Origin: Luidia sarsii | Lineage: Eukaryota > Echinodermata > Asteroidea > Paxillosida > Luidiidae | Assembly (NCBI GenBank): GCA_949987565.1 | Contig: OX465120.1 | Span: 11,765,080-11,829,079, forward strand | DNA: 64,000 bases | Reading direction: 5' to 3' | In this document: positions 10,374-22,431 of the stretch, one piece after another | Numbering within the stretch: the stretch's first letter is position 1 | Layout of the letters: every line of letters begins with the position of its first letter | Position numbers and translations under genes: made by a program | The notes under the pieces: generated by a model | Database searches by the model: none | Told to the model about the DNA's origin: nothing | The model's input: only the letters and a program-made list of their open reading frames with translations

Positions 10374-11088
10374 CTTCACACAGTAAGGACTGTGCATTTA
10401 GCACGTTAATTTGTCATATAGTTTTTCCAAAAATATCGGGACTCTATTCGTCAGTAGTATGCAGCGCCCTCTATCAGGCAAACAGGTCTGGGTGGATGAT
10501 TACAAGGGGTGGTCATCCTCTCAGACCTGTTTTTCCAAACATGCACAAGAATAACAATGAAATTGAAGGCGTTTTTTCTTTAAATCAGTTTGAAGTACAA
10601 AATTGGACGCGGAGAAGATGGTCTAGTAAATATCTGATTGAATCCTTATCAAATAATATTCCTGCCTTGGAGGAAATGCATCATATTACAAGATGGGATT
10701 TTGTTTTTCAGCTGGCACAACAGTGGGGCGAAATAGTGTTTTTTTACGAGTATAGGGATATATGTGTTATCGTGGGACGAAAATGGGGCGATGTATTAGC
10801 ATAACTCTAAAACATCATTTTTCAATCTAATTGGTATAAGCTAGTGAAAATACACAAATTTGTGCATGCAGCTTAAGAAGAGCTCTGGTGCATTTAGATA
10901 TATATCACGAAACTGGAGATGAATTCGTAATAAAAACATATTTACATGGAATAAGCCCAGAGCTCAGGTATAGCGGGTGTAATATTAAATAACAACAAGC
11001 GCAAGGGGGCGGTAGACATTTCATGTTATGTCCTCTCGTCAGTATTATGCAGCGCCCTCTATCAGGAAACAGGTCTCGCTCGAAACGT
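10374..11088 (+). repeat. ORF-bearing insert E2 (715 bp)
   Basis: The architecture matches E1: R1 10448-10489, hairpin 10480-10532, 102-codon frame 10496-10804, AATAAA 10929-10934, R2 11036-11076, and satellite again from 11089. E2-E5 look identical to each other inside the insert and differ from E1 at a few bases. Examples are ATATTCCTGCC where E1 has TTTTCCTGACT in the frame, and downstream AAATTTGTGCATG and GATGAATTC where E1 has AAATGTGTGCATG and GATTAATTC. Confidence 0.85.
10496..10804 (+). CDS. hypothetical 102-aa protein, insert E2
   Basis: This is the majority form of the frame, with Ile55 and Ala57, and its product is identical to those of E3, E4 and E5. The ATG lies in the inner stem of the 53-nt hairpin, and the frame stays open upstream to a TGA in the last satellite monomer. 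No domain is recognised. Identity among the four copies is explained by recent segmental duplication, so it is not evidence of purifying selection. Confidence 0.4.
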   Translation: MITRGGHPLRPVFPNMHKNNNEIEGVFSLNQFEVQNWTRRRWSSKYLIESLSNNIPALEEMHHITRWDFVFQLAQQWGEIVFFYEYRDICVIVGRKWGDVLA

Positions 11089-12814
11089 GATTAAACACTC
11101 GGAGCGACCAGACACATGAGGAATCGTTGCCTTTATCTTAAAATTTAAGAATAAAATATGTTCTCGAACCGGGATAGTTTGATAACCTATGGTTAGACAA
11201 ATCCTAGGGCTGCATACAGGTAAAATTTTAAATCTCTCGAGTTAATACTGATGGTTCTTTTGAATTTTAAAGCCAAACTTTCTCTCTACAGATACTCTCC
11301 GTCGTCAATGTTTACAAGTAATTGCGCACTCGGAGCGCACAGACCCATGAGGGGTCGTTGCCTTATTCTCAAAATTCATCAAAAGAAATATTCTCAAACC
11401 TGGTAAGTTTGATCACCTATCTTTAGAGCATTGCAAGCGCTGTTTGTAGGCCAAATTTTAGTGGTTTTGAGTTAATATTAGAGGGACTATTGATTTCAAA
11501 AGCATAACTTTCTGTCTACTGATACTCTCCGCCGTCAATGTTTACAAGTCATTGCGCACTCGGAGCGCTAAGACACATAAGGGGTCGTTGCCTTTCCCTC
11601 AAAATTCATCAAAAGAAATGTTCTCAAACCTGGTAAGTTTGATCACCTATCTTTAGAGTATTCCCAGGGCTGTTTGTAGGCCAATTTTTAGTGGTTTTGA
11701 GTCAATATTAGAGGGACTATTGATTTGCAAAGCGTAACTTTCTCTCTACTGATACTCTCCGCCGTTCAATGTTTACAAGTCATTGCACACTCGGAGCGCT
11801 CAGACACATAAGGGGTCGTTGCCTTTCCCTCAAATTTAATGAAAAGAAATGTTCTCAAACCTGGTAAGTTAGATCACCTATCATTAGAGCATTCCAAGGG
11901 CTGTTTGTAGGCCAAATTCTAGTGGTTTTGAGTTAATATTAGAGGGACTATTGATTTCCAAAGCGTAACTTTCTCTCTACTGATACTCTCCGCCGTTCAA
12001 TGTTTACAAGTCATTGCGCACTCGGAGCGCTCAGACACATGAGGGGTCGTTGCCTTTCCCTCAAAATTCATCAAAAGAAGGGTTCTCAAACCTTGTAAAT
12101 TAAATCACCTATCTTTAGAGCATTGCAAGGGCTGTTTGTAGGCAAAATTTGAGTGGTTTTGAGTTAATATTAGAGGAACTATTGATTTGCAAAGCATAAC
12201 TTTCTCTCTACTGATACTCTCCGCCGTTCAATGTTTACAAGTCATTGCGCACTCGGAGCGCACAGACCCATTAGGGGTCGTTGCCTTTCCCTCAGAATTC
12301 ATCAAGGGAAATATTCTCAAACCTGGGAAGATTGATCACCAATCGTTAGAGTATTCCCAGGGCTGTTTGTAGGCCAAATTTTAGTGGTTTTGAGTTAATA
12401 TTAGAGGGACTATTGATTTGCAAAGCATAACTTTCTCTCTACTGATACTCTCCGCCGTTCAATGTTTACAAGTCATTGCGCACTCGGAGCGCTCAGACAC
12501 ATCAGGGGTCGTTGCCTTTCCCTCAAAATTAATGAAAAGAAATGTTCTCAAACCTGGTAACTTAGATCACCTATCTTTAGAGCATTCCAAGGGCTGTTTG
12601 TAGGCCAAATTTTAGTGGTTTTGAGTTAATATTAGAGGGACTATTGATTTCCAAAGCGGAACTTTCTCTCTACTGATACTCTCCGCCGTTCAATGTTTTC
12701 AAGTGATTGTACACCCCGACCGCCCAGACACATGAGGGGTCGTTGCCTTTCCCTCAAAATTATTTCTGTCGAGTTAATATTAGAGGGAATGATGATTTCC
12801 AAAGCACAACTTTC
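11089..12814 (+). repeat. 231-bp satellite array, block 3
   Basis: About 7.5 monomers (1726 bp) lie between E2 and E3, opening with the diverged boundary monomer and closing with the 148-bp deleted monomer (12644-12791). Its length equals block 5, between E4 and E5, as expected from the 11.3-kb duplication. A clean representative 231-bp monomer is 12413-12643; in it the dyad GCGCACTCGGAGCGC is at 12478-12492. No gene is seen. Confidence 0.97.
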
Positions 12815-13529
12815 CTTCACACAGTAAGGACTGTGCATTTAGCACGTTAATTTGTCATATAGTTTTTCCAAAAATATCGGGACTCTATTCGTCAGTAGTA
12901 TGCAGCGCCCTCTATCAGGCAAACAGGTCTGGGTGGATGATTACAAGGGGTGGTCATCCTCTCAGACCTGTTTTTCCAAACATGCACAAGAATAACAATG
13001 AAATTGAAGGCGTTTTTTCTTTAAATCAGTTTGAAGTACAAAATTGGACGCGGAGAAGATGGTCTAGTAAATATCTGATTGAATCCTTATCAAATAATAT
13101 TCCTGCCTTGGAGGAAATGCATCATATTACAAGATGGGATTTTGTTTTTCAGCTGGCACAACAGTGGGGCGAAATAGTGTTTTTTTACGAGTATAGGGAT
13201 ATATGTGTTATCGTGGGACGAAAATGGGGCGATGTATTAGCATAACTCTAAAACATCATTTTTCAATCTAATTGGTATAAGCTAGTGAAAATACACAAAT
13301 TTGTGCATGCAGCTTAAGAAGAGCTCTGGTGCATTTAGATATATATCACGAAACTGGAGATGAATTCGTAATAAAAACATATTTACATGGAATAAGCCCA
13401 GAGCTCAGGTATAGCGGGTGTAATATTAAATAACAACAAGCGCAAGGGGGCGGTAGACATTTCATGTTATGTCCTCTCGTCAGTATTATGCAGCGCCCTC
13501 TATCAGGAAACAGGTCTCGCTCGAAACGT
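12815..13529 (+). repeat. ORF-bearing insert E3 (715 bp)
   Basis: R1 12889-12930, hairpin 12921-12973, frame 12937-13245, R2 13477-13517, satellite resumes at 13530. E3 lies 2441 bp after E2, and the match between them extends beyond the inserts: about 10203-11728 corresponds to 12644-14169. The insert was therefore duplicated locally together with its satellite flanks. Confidence 0.85.
12937..13245 (+). CDS. hypothetical 102-aa protein, insert E3
   Basis: Same 102-residue product as in E2, with the same hairpin over the start codon and the same spacing to the downstream AATAAA. Function and expression are unknown; the full description is under the E1 copy. Confidence 0.4.
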   Translation: MITRGGHPLRPVFPNMHKNNNEIEGVFSLNQFEVQNWTRRRWSSKYLIESLSNNIPALEEMHHITRWDFVFQLAQQWGEIVFFYEYRDICVIVGRKWGDVLA

Positions 13530-16500
13530 GATTAAACACTCGGAGCGACCAGACACATGAGGAATCGTTGCCTTTATCTTAAAATTTAAGAATAAAATAT
13601 GTTCTCGAACCGGGATAGTTTGATAACCTATGGTTAGACAAATCCTAGGGCTGCATACAGGTAAAATTTTAAATCTCTCGAGTTAATACTGATGGTTCTT
13701 TTGAATTTTAAAGCCAAACTTTCTCTCTACAGATACTCTCCGTCGTCAATGTTTACAAGTAATTGCGCACTCGGAGCGCACAGACCCATGAGGGGTCGTT
13801 GCCTTATTCTCAAAATTCATCAAAAGAAATATTCTCAAACCTGGTAAGTTTGATCACCTATCTTTAGAGCATTGCAAGCGCTGTTTGTAGGCCAAATTTT
13901 AGTGGTTTTGAGTTAATATTAGAGGGACTATTGATTTCAAAAGCATAACTTTCTGTCTACTGATACTCTCCGCCGTCAATGTTTACAAGTCATTGCGCAC
14001 TCGGAGCGCTAAGACACATAAGGGGTCGTTGCCTTTCCCTCAAAATTCATCAAAAGAAATGTTCTCAAACCTGGTAAGTTTGATCACCTATCTTTAGAGT
14101 ATTCCCAGGGCTGTTTGTAGGCCAATTTTTAGTGGTTTTGAGTCAATATTAGAGGGACTATTGATTTGCAAAGCATAACTTTCTCTCTACTGATACTCTC
14201 CGCCGTTCAATGTTTACAAGTCATTGCGCACTCGGAGCGCTCAGACACATCAGGGGTCGTTGCCTTTCCCTCAAAATTAATGAAAAGAAATGTTCTCAAA
14301 CCTGGTAACTTAGATCACCTATCTTTAGAGCATTCCAAGGGCTGTTTGTAGGCCAAATTTTAGTGGTTTTGAGTTAATATTAGAGGGACTATTGATTTGC
14401 AAAGCATAACTTTCTCTCTACTGATACTCTCCGCCGTTCAATGTTTACAAGTCCCTGCGCACTCGGAGCGCACAGACACATGAGGGGTCGTTGCCTTTCC
14501 CTCAGAATTCATCAAAGAAAACATTCTCAAACCTGGTGACTCTGATCACCAATCGTTAGAGTATTCCCAGGGCTGTTTATAGGCCAAATTATAGTGGTTT
14601 TGAGTTAATATTAGAGGGGCTATTGATTTGCAAAGCATAACTTTCTCTCTACTGATACTCTCCGCCGTTCAATGTTTACAAGTCATTGCGCACTCGGAGC
14701 GCTCAGACACATAAGGGGTCGTTGCCTTTCCCTCAGAATTCATCAAGGGAAATATTCTCAAACCTGGGAAGTTTGATCACCAATCGTTAGAGTATTCCCA
14801 GGGCTGTTTGTAGGCCAAATTTTAGTGGTTTTGAGTTAATATTAGAGGGACTATTGATTTGCAAAGCATAACTTTCTCTCTACTGATACTCTCCGCCGTT
14901 CAATGTTTACAAGTCATTGCGCACTCGGAGCGCTCAGACACATCAGGGGTCGTTGCCTTTCCCTCAAAATTAATGAAAAGAAATGTTCTCAAACCTGGTA
15001 ACTTAGATCACCTATCTTTAGAGCATTCCAAGGGCTGTTTGTAGGCCAAATTTTAGTGGTTTTGAGTTAATATTAGAGGGACTATTGATTTCCAAAGCGT
15101 AACTTTCTCTCTACTGATACTCTCCGCCGTTCAATGTTTACAAGTCATTGCGCACTCGGAGCGCTCAGACACATGAGGGGTCGTTGCATTTCCCTCAAAA
15201 TTCATCAAAAGAAATGTTCTCAAACCTTGTAAGTTAAATCACCTATCTTTAGAGCATTGCAAGGGCTGTTTGTAGGCAAAATTTTAGTGGTTTTGAGTTA
15301 ATATTAGAGGAACTATTGATTTGCAAAGCATAACTTTCTCTCTACTGATACTCTCCGCCGTTCAATGTTTACAAGTCATTGCGCACTCGGAGCGCACAGG
15401 CACATGAGGGGTGTTGCCTTTCCCTCAGAATTCATCAAGGGAAATATTCTCAAACCTGGGAAGTTTGATCACCAATCGTTAGAGTATTACCAGGGCTGTT
15501 TGTAGGCCAAATGTTAGTGGTTTTGAGTTAATATTAGAGGGACTATTGATTTGCAAAGCATAACTTTCTCTCGACTGATACTCTCCGCCGTTCAATGTTT
15601 GCAAGTCATTGCGCACTCGGAGCGCACAGACACTTGAGGGGTCGTTGCCTTTCCCTCAGAATTCATCAAAGAAAACATTCTCAAACCTGGTAACTCTGAT
15701 CACAAATCGTTAGAGTATTCCCATGGCTGTTTATAGGCCAAATTTTATTGGTTTTGAGTTAATATTAGAGGGGCTATTGATTTGCAAAGCATAACTTTCT
15801 CTCTACTGATACTCTCCGCCGTTCAATGTTTACAAGTCATTGCGCACTCGGAGCGCTCAGACACATAAGGGGTCGTTGCCTTTCCCTCAAAATTCATCAA
15901 AAGAAATGTTCTCAAACCTGGTAAGTTTGATCACCTATCTTTAGAGTATTCCCAGGGCTGTTTGAAGGCCAATTTTTAGTGGTTTTGAGTTAATATTAGA
16001 GGGACTATTGATTTGCAAAGCATAACTTTCTCTCTACTGATACTCTCCGCCGTTCAATGTTTACAAGTGATTGCGCACTCGGAGCGCACAGACACATGAG
16101 GGGTCGTTGCCTTTCCCTCAGAATTCATCAAAGGAAATATTCTCAAACCTGGGAAGTTTGATCACCAATCGTTAGAGTATTCCCAGGGCTGTTTGTAGGC
16201 CAAATTTTAGTGGTTTTGAGTTAATATTAGAGGGACTATTGATTTGCAAAGCATAACTTTCTCTCTACTGATACTCTCCGCCGTCAATGTTTACAAGTCA
16301 TTGCGCACTCGGAGCGCTCAGACACATAAGGGGTCGTTGCCTTTCCCTCAAAATTCATCAAAAGGAATGTTCTCAAACCTGGTAAGTTTGATCACCTATC
16401 TTTAAAGTATTCCCAGGGCTGTTTGTAGGCCAAATTTTAGTGGTTTTGAGTTAATATTAGAGGGACTATTGATTTGCAAAGCATAACTTTCTCTCTACTG

Positions 16501-19500
16501 ATACTCTCCGCCGTTCAATGTTTACAAGTCATTGCACACTCGGAGCGCTCAGACACATAAGGGGTCGTTGCCTTTCCCTCAAATTTAATGAAAAGAAATG
16601 TTCTCAAACCTGGTAAGTTAGATCACCTATCTTTAGAGCATTCCAAGGGCTGTTTGTAGGCCAATTTTTAGTGGTTTTGAGTTAATATTAGAGGGACTAT
16701 TGATTTGCAAAGCGTAACTTTCTGTCTACTGATACTCTCCGCCGTTCAATGTTTACAAGTCATTGCGCACTCGGAGCGCTCAGACACATGAGGGGTCGTT
16801 GCCTTTCCCTCAGAATTCATCAAAGGAAACATTCTCAAACCTGGGAAGTTTGATCACCAATCGTTAGAGTATTCCCAGGGCTGTTTGTAGGCCAAATTTT
16901 AGTGGTTTTGAGTTAATATTAGAGGGACTATCGATTTGCAAAGCATAACTTTCTCTCTACTGATACTCTCCGCCGTCAATGTTTACAAGTCATTGCGCAC
17001 TCGGAGCGCTCAGACACATATGGGGTCGTTGCCTTTCCCTCAAAATTCATCAAAAGAAATGTTCTCAAACCTGGTAAGTTTGATCACCTATCTTTAGAGT
17101 ATTCCCAGGGCTGTTTGTAGGCCAAATTTTAGTGGTTTTGAGTTAATATTAGAGGAACTATTGATTTGCAAAGCATAACTTTCTCTCTACTGATACTCTC
17201 CGCCGTTCAATGTTTACAAGTGATTGCGCACTCGGAGCGCACAGACACATGAGGGGTCGTTGCCTTTCCCTCAGAATTCATCAAAGGAAATATTCTCAAA
17301 CCTGGGAAGTTTGATCACCAACCGTTAGAGTATTCCCAGGGCTGTTTGTAGGCCGAATTTTAGTGGTGTTGAGTTAATATTAGAGGGACTATTGATTTGC
17401 AAAGCATAACTTTCTCTCTACTGATACTCTCCGCCGTTCAATGTTTACAAGTCATTGCGCACTCGGAGCGCACAGACACATGAGGGGTCGTTGCCTTTCC
17501 CTCAGAATTCATCAAAGGAAATATTCTCAAACATGGGAAGTTTGATCACCAACCGTTAGAGTATTCCCAGGGCTGTTTATAGACCAAATTTTAGTGGTTT
17601 TGAGTTAATATTAGAGGGGCTATTGATTTGCAAAGCATAACTTTCTCTCTACTGATACTCTCCGCCGTCAATGTTTACAAGTCATTGCGCACTCGGAGCG
17701 CTCAGACACATAAGGGGTCGTTGCCTTTCCCTCAAAAATCATCAAAAAAAATGTTCTCAAACCTGGTAAGTTTGATCACCTATCTTTACAGTATTCCCAG
17801 GGCTGTTTGTAGGCCAAATTTTAGTGGTTTTGAGTTAATATTAGAGGGACTATTGATTTGCAAAGCATAACTTTCTCTTTACTGATACTCTCCGCCGTTC
17901 AATGTTTACAAGTGATTGCGCACTCGGAGCGCACAGACACATGAGGGGTCGTTGCCTTTCCCTCAAAATTCATCAAAGAAAACATTCTCAAACCTGGTAA
18001 CTCTGATCACCAATCGTTAGAGTATACAAGGGCAATTTGTGAGCCAAATTTCAGTGGTTTTGAGTTAATACTAGAGGGACTTTTGATTTACAAAGCATAA
18101 CTTTCTCTCTACTGATACTCTCCGCCGGTCAATGTTTACAAGTCATTGCGCACTCGGAGCGCCTAGACACATAAGGGGTCGTTGCCTTGCCCTCAAAATT
18201 CATCAAAAGAAATGTTCTCAAACCTGGTAAGTTTGATCACCTATCTTTAGAGTATTCCCAGGGCTGTTTGTAGGCCAATTTGTAGTGGTTTTGAGTTAAT
18301 ATTAGGGGGACTATTGATTTGCAAAGCGTAACTTTCTATCTACTGATACTCTCCGCCGTTCAATGTTTACAAGTCATTGCGCACTCGGAGCGCTCAGACA
18401 CATGAGGTGTCGTTGCCTTTCCCTCAGAATTCATCAAAGGAAATATTCTCAAACCTGGGAAGTTTGATCACCAATCGTTAGAGAATTCCCAGGGCTGTTT
18501 GTAGGCCAAATTTTAGTGGTTTTGAGTTAATATTAGAGGGACTATTGATTTGCAAAGCATAACTTTCTCTCTACTGATACTCTCCGCCGTTCAATGTTTA
18601 CAAGTCATTGCGCACTCGGAGCGCACAGACACATGAGGGGTCGTTGCCTTTCCCTCAGAATTCATCAAAGAAAACATTCTCAAACCTGGTAACTCTGATC
18701 ACCAATCGTTAGAGTATTCCCAGGGCTGTTTATAGACAAAAATTTAGTGGTTTTGAGTTAATATTAGAGGGGCTATTGATTTGCAAAGCATAACTTTCTC
18801 TCTACTGATACTCTCCGCCGTTCAATGTTTACAAGTCAATGCGCACTCGGAGCACTCAGACACATAAGGGGTCGTTGCCTTGCCCTCAAAATTCATCAAA
18901 AGAAATGTTCTCAAACCTGGTAAGTTTGATCACCTATCTTTAGAGTATTCCCAGGGCTATTTGTAGGCCAATTTCTAGTGGTTTTGAGTTAAAATTAGAG
19001 GGACTATTGATTTGCAAAGTATAACTTTCTCTCTACTGATACTCTCCACCGTTCAATGTTTACAAGTGATTGCGCACTCGGAGCGCTCAGACACATAAGG
19101 GGTCGTTGCCTTGCCCTCAAAATTCATCAAAAGAAATGTTCTCAAACCTGGTAAGTTTGATCACCTATCTTTAGAGTATTCCCAGGGCTGTTTGTAGGCC
19201 AATTTTTAGTGGTTTTGAGTTAATATTAGAGGGACTATTGATTTGCAAAGCATAACTTTCTCTCTACTGATACTCTCCGCCGTCAATGTTTACAAGTCAT
19301 TGCGCACTCGGAGCGCTCAGACACATAAGGGGTCGTTGCCTTTCCCTCAAAATTCATCAAAAGAAATGTTCTCAAACCTGGTAAGTTTGATCACCTATCT
19401 TTAGAGTATTCCCAGGGCTGTTTGTAGGCCATATTTTAGTGGTTTTGAGTTAATATTAGAGGGACTATTGATTTGTAAAGCATCACTTTCTCTCTACTGA

Positions 19501-21716
19501 TACTCTCCGCTGTTCAATGTTTACAAGTGATTGCGCACTCGGAGCGCACAGACACATGAGGGGTCGTTGGCTTTCCCTCAGAATTCATCAAAAGAAATAT
19601 TCTCAAACCTGGGAAGTTTGATCACCAATCGTTAGAGTATTCCCAGGGCTGTTTGTAGGCCAAATTTTAGTTGTTTTGAGTTAATATTAGAGGGACTATT
19701 GATTTGCAAAGCATAACTTTCTCTCGACTGATACTCTCCGCCGTTCAATGTTTACAAGTCATTGCGCACTCTGAGCGCACAGACACTTGAGGGGTCGTTG
19801 CCTTTCCCTTAGAATTCATCAAAGAAAATATTCTCAAACCTGGTAACTCTGATCACCAATCGTTAGAGTATTCCCAGGGCTGTTTATAGGCCAAATTATA
19901 GTGGTTTTGAGTTAATATTAGAGGGGCTATTGATTTGCAATGCATAACTTTCTCTCTACTGATACTCTCCGCCGTTCAATGTTTACAAGTCATTGCGCAC
20001 TCGGAGCGCTCAGACACATAAGGGGTCGTTGCCTTGCCCTCAAAATTCAACAAAAGAAATGTTCTCAAACCTGGTAAGTTTGATCACCTATCTTTAGAGT
20101 ATTCCCAGGGCTGTTTGTAGGCCAATTTTTAGTGGTTTTGAGTTAATATTAGAGGGACTATTGATTTGCAAAGCATAACTTTCTCTCTACTGATACTCTC
20201 CGCGGTTCAATGTTTACAAGTCATTGCGCACTCGGAGCGCTCAGACACATAAGGGGTCGTTGCCTTTCCCTCAAAATTCATCAAAAGAAATGTTCTCAAA
20301 CCTGGTAAGTTTGATCACCTATCTTTAGAGTATTCCCAGGGCTGTTTGTAGGCCAAATTTTAGTGGTTTTGAGTTAATATTAGAGGAACTATTGATTTGC
20401 ATAGCATAACTTTCTCTCTACTGATACTCTCCGCCGTCAATGTTTACAAGTCATTGCGCACTCGGAGCGCTCAGACACATATGGGGTCGTTGCCTTTCCC
20501 TCAAAATTCAACAAAAGAAATGTTCTCAAACCTGGTAAGTTTGATCACCTATCTTTAGAGTATTCCCAGGGCTGTTTGTAGGCCAAATTTTAGTGGTTTT
20601 GAGTTAATATTAGAGGAACTATTGATTTGCAAAGCATAACTTTCTCTCTACTGATACTCTCCGCCGTTCAATGTTTACAAGTGATTGCGCACTCGGAGCG
20701 CACAGACACATGAGGGGTCGTTGGCTTTCCCTCAGAATTCATCAAAGGAAATATTCTCAAACCTCGGAAGTTTGATCACCAATCGTTAGAGTATTCCCAG
20801 GGCTGTTTGTAGGCCAAATTTTAGTTGTTTTGAGTTAATATTAGAGGGACTATTGATTTGCAAAGCATAACTTTCTCTCTACTGATACTCTCCGCCGTTC
20901 AATGTTTACAAGTCATTGCACACTCGGAGCGCTCAGACACATAAGGGGTCGTTGCCTTTCCATCAAATTTAATGAAAAGAAATGTTCTCAAACCTGGTAA
21001 GTTAGATCACCTATCTTTAGAGCATTCCAAGGGCTGTTTGTAGGCCAAATTTTAGTGGTTTTGAGTTAATATTAGAGGGACTATTGATTTCCAAAGCGTA
21101 ACTTTCTCTCTACTGATACTCTCCGCCGTTCAATGTTTACAAGTCATTGCGCACTCGGATTGCTCAGACACATGAGGGGTCGTTGCCTTTCCCTCAAAAT
21201 TCATCAAAAAAAATATTCTCAAACCTTGTAAGTTGAATCACCTATCTTTAGAGCATTGCAAGCGCTGTTTGTAGGCAAAATTTTGGTGGTTTTGAGTTAA
21301 TATTAGAGGAACTATTGATTTGCAAAGCATAACTTTCTCTCTACTGATACTCTTTGCCGTTCAATCTTTACAAGTGATTGCGCACTCGGAGCGCACAGAC
21401 ACATGAGGGGTCGTTGCCTTTCCCTCAAAATTCATCAAAGGAAATATTCTCAAACCTGGAAAGTTTGATCACCAATCGTTAGAGTATTCCAAGGGCTATT
21501 TGTGAGCCAAATTTCAGTGGTTTTGAGTTAATATTAGAGTGACTATTGATTTCGAAAGCGGAACTTTCTCTCTACTGATACTCTCCGCCGTTCAATGTTT
21601 TCAAGTGATTGTACACCCCGACCGCCCAGACATATGAGGGGTCGTTGCCTTTCCCTCAAAATTATTTCTGTCGAGTTAATATTAGAGGGAATGATGATTT
21701 CCAAAGCACAACTTTC
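13530..21716 (+). repeat. 231-bp satellite array, block 4
   Basis: About 35 monomers. It begins with the diverged boundary monomer and ends with the 148-bp deleted monomer. One monomer near 15411 has lost a base in GGGGTCGTTGCC (reads GGGGTGTTGCC), and this scar recurs at about 26752 in the duplicate. Monomers with GCCGTCAATG (230 bp) and GCCGTTCAATG (231 bp) are mixed. No gene is seen. Confidence 0.97.
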
Positions 21717-22431
21717 CTTCACACAGTAAGGACTGTGCATTTAGCACGTTAATTTGTCATATAGTTTTTCCAAAAATATCGGGACTCTATTCGTCAGTAG
21801 TATGCAGCGCCCTCTATCAGGCAAACAGGTCTGGGTGGATGATTACAAGGGGTGGTCATCCTCTCAGACCTGTTTTTCCAAACATGCACAAGAATAACAA
21901 TGAAATTGAAGGCGTTTTTTCTTTAAATCAGTTTGAAGTACAAAATTGGACGCGGAGAAGATGGTCTAGTAAATATCTGATTGAATCCTTATCAAATAAT
22001 ATTCCTGCCTTGGAGGAAATGCATCATATTACAAGATGGGATTTTGTTTTTCAGCTGGCACAACAGTGGGGCGAAATAGTGTTTTTTTACGAGTATAGGG
22101 ATATATGTGTTATCGTGGGACGAAAATGGGGCGATGTATTAGCATAACTCTAAAACATCATTTTTCAATCTAATTGGTATAAGCTAGTGAAAATACACAA
22201 ATTTGTGCATGCAGCTTAAGAAGAGCTCTGGTGCATTTAGATATATATCACGAAACTGGAGATGAATTCGTAATAAAAACATATTTACATGGAATAAGCC
22301 CAGAGCTCAGGTATAGCGGGTGTAATATTAAATAACAACAAGCGCAAGGGGGCGGTAGACATTTCATGTTATGTCCTCTCGTCAGTATTATGCAGCGCCC
22401 TCTATCAGGAAACAGGTCTCGCTCGAAACGT
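21717..22431 (+). repeat. ORF-bearing insert E4 (715 bp)
   Basis: R1 21791-21832, hairpin 21823-21875, frame 21839-22147, R2 22379-22419, satellite resumes at 22432. It is the counterpart of E2, exactly 11343 bp away. Differences from E2 lie in the flanking satellite (for example GATTTCGAAAGCGG against GATTTCCAAAGCGG), not in the insert. Confidence 0.85.
21839..22147 (+). CDS. hypothetical 102-aa protein, insert E4
   Basis: Product identical to E2, E3 and E5. The frame is intact with a TAA stop. Nothing beyond the features described for the E1 copy can be added from sequence. Confidence 0.4.
   Translation: MITRGGHPLRPVFPNMHKNNNEIEGVFSLNQFEVQNWTRRRWSSKYLIESLSNNIPALEEMHHITRWDFVFQLAQQWGEIVFFYEYRDICVIVGRKWGDVLA

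Larger units (their letters stand above)
9485..20826 (+). repeat. 11.3-kb higher-order unit, copy 1 (contains E2 and E3)
   Basis: This segment is repeated immediately downstream with offset 11343 (falling to 11112 after about 15.97 kb, where copy 2 lacks one monomer). Both copies start with a monomer carrying the rare TTTAGTTGTTTTGAG and contain two inserts 2441 bp apart. By eye I found roughly a dozen single-base differences across about 11 kb, such as CCATTAGGGG against CCATGAGGGG near 12270/23613. Boundaries are approximate to within about a hundred bases because the units are themselves repetitive. Confidence 0.85.

Noticed and set aside
10200..10397. 65-68-aa minus-strand open frame across the left junction of the inserts (also at 821-1027, 12641, 21543, 23984, 59092)
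   Set aside because: It spans the satellite-insert boundary, is composed mostly of reverse-complement satellite, and overlaps no independent signal. It looks like a shadow of the repeat.
12187..12603. 61-aa and 80-aa open frames in the satellite with a hydrophobic start resembling a signal peptide
   Set aside because: They start at TTG, not ATG, end at a TAG inside the same or next monomer, and exist only because 231 is divisible by three. Most monomers carry an extra TAA in the same frame.
12413..12643. CENP-B-box-like sequence in the monomer
   Set aside because: No segment keeps the TTCG...A..CGGG pattern; the CTCGGAGCG motif matches only by shared CGG.
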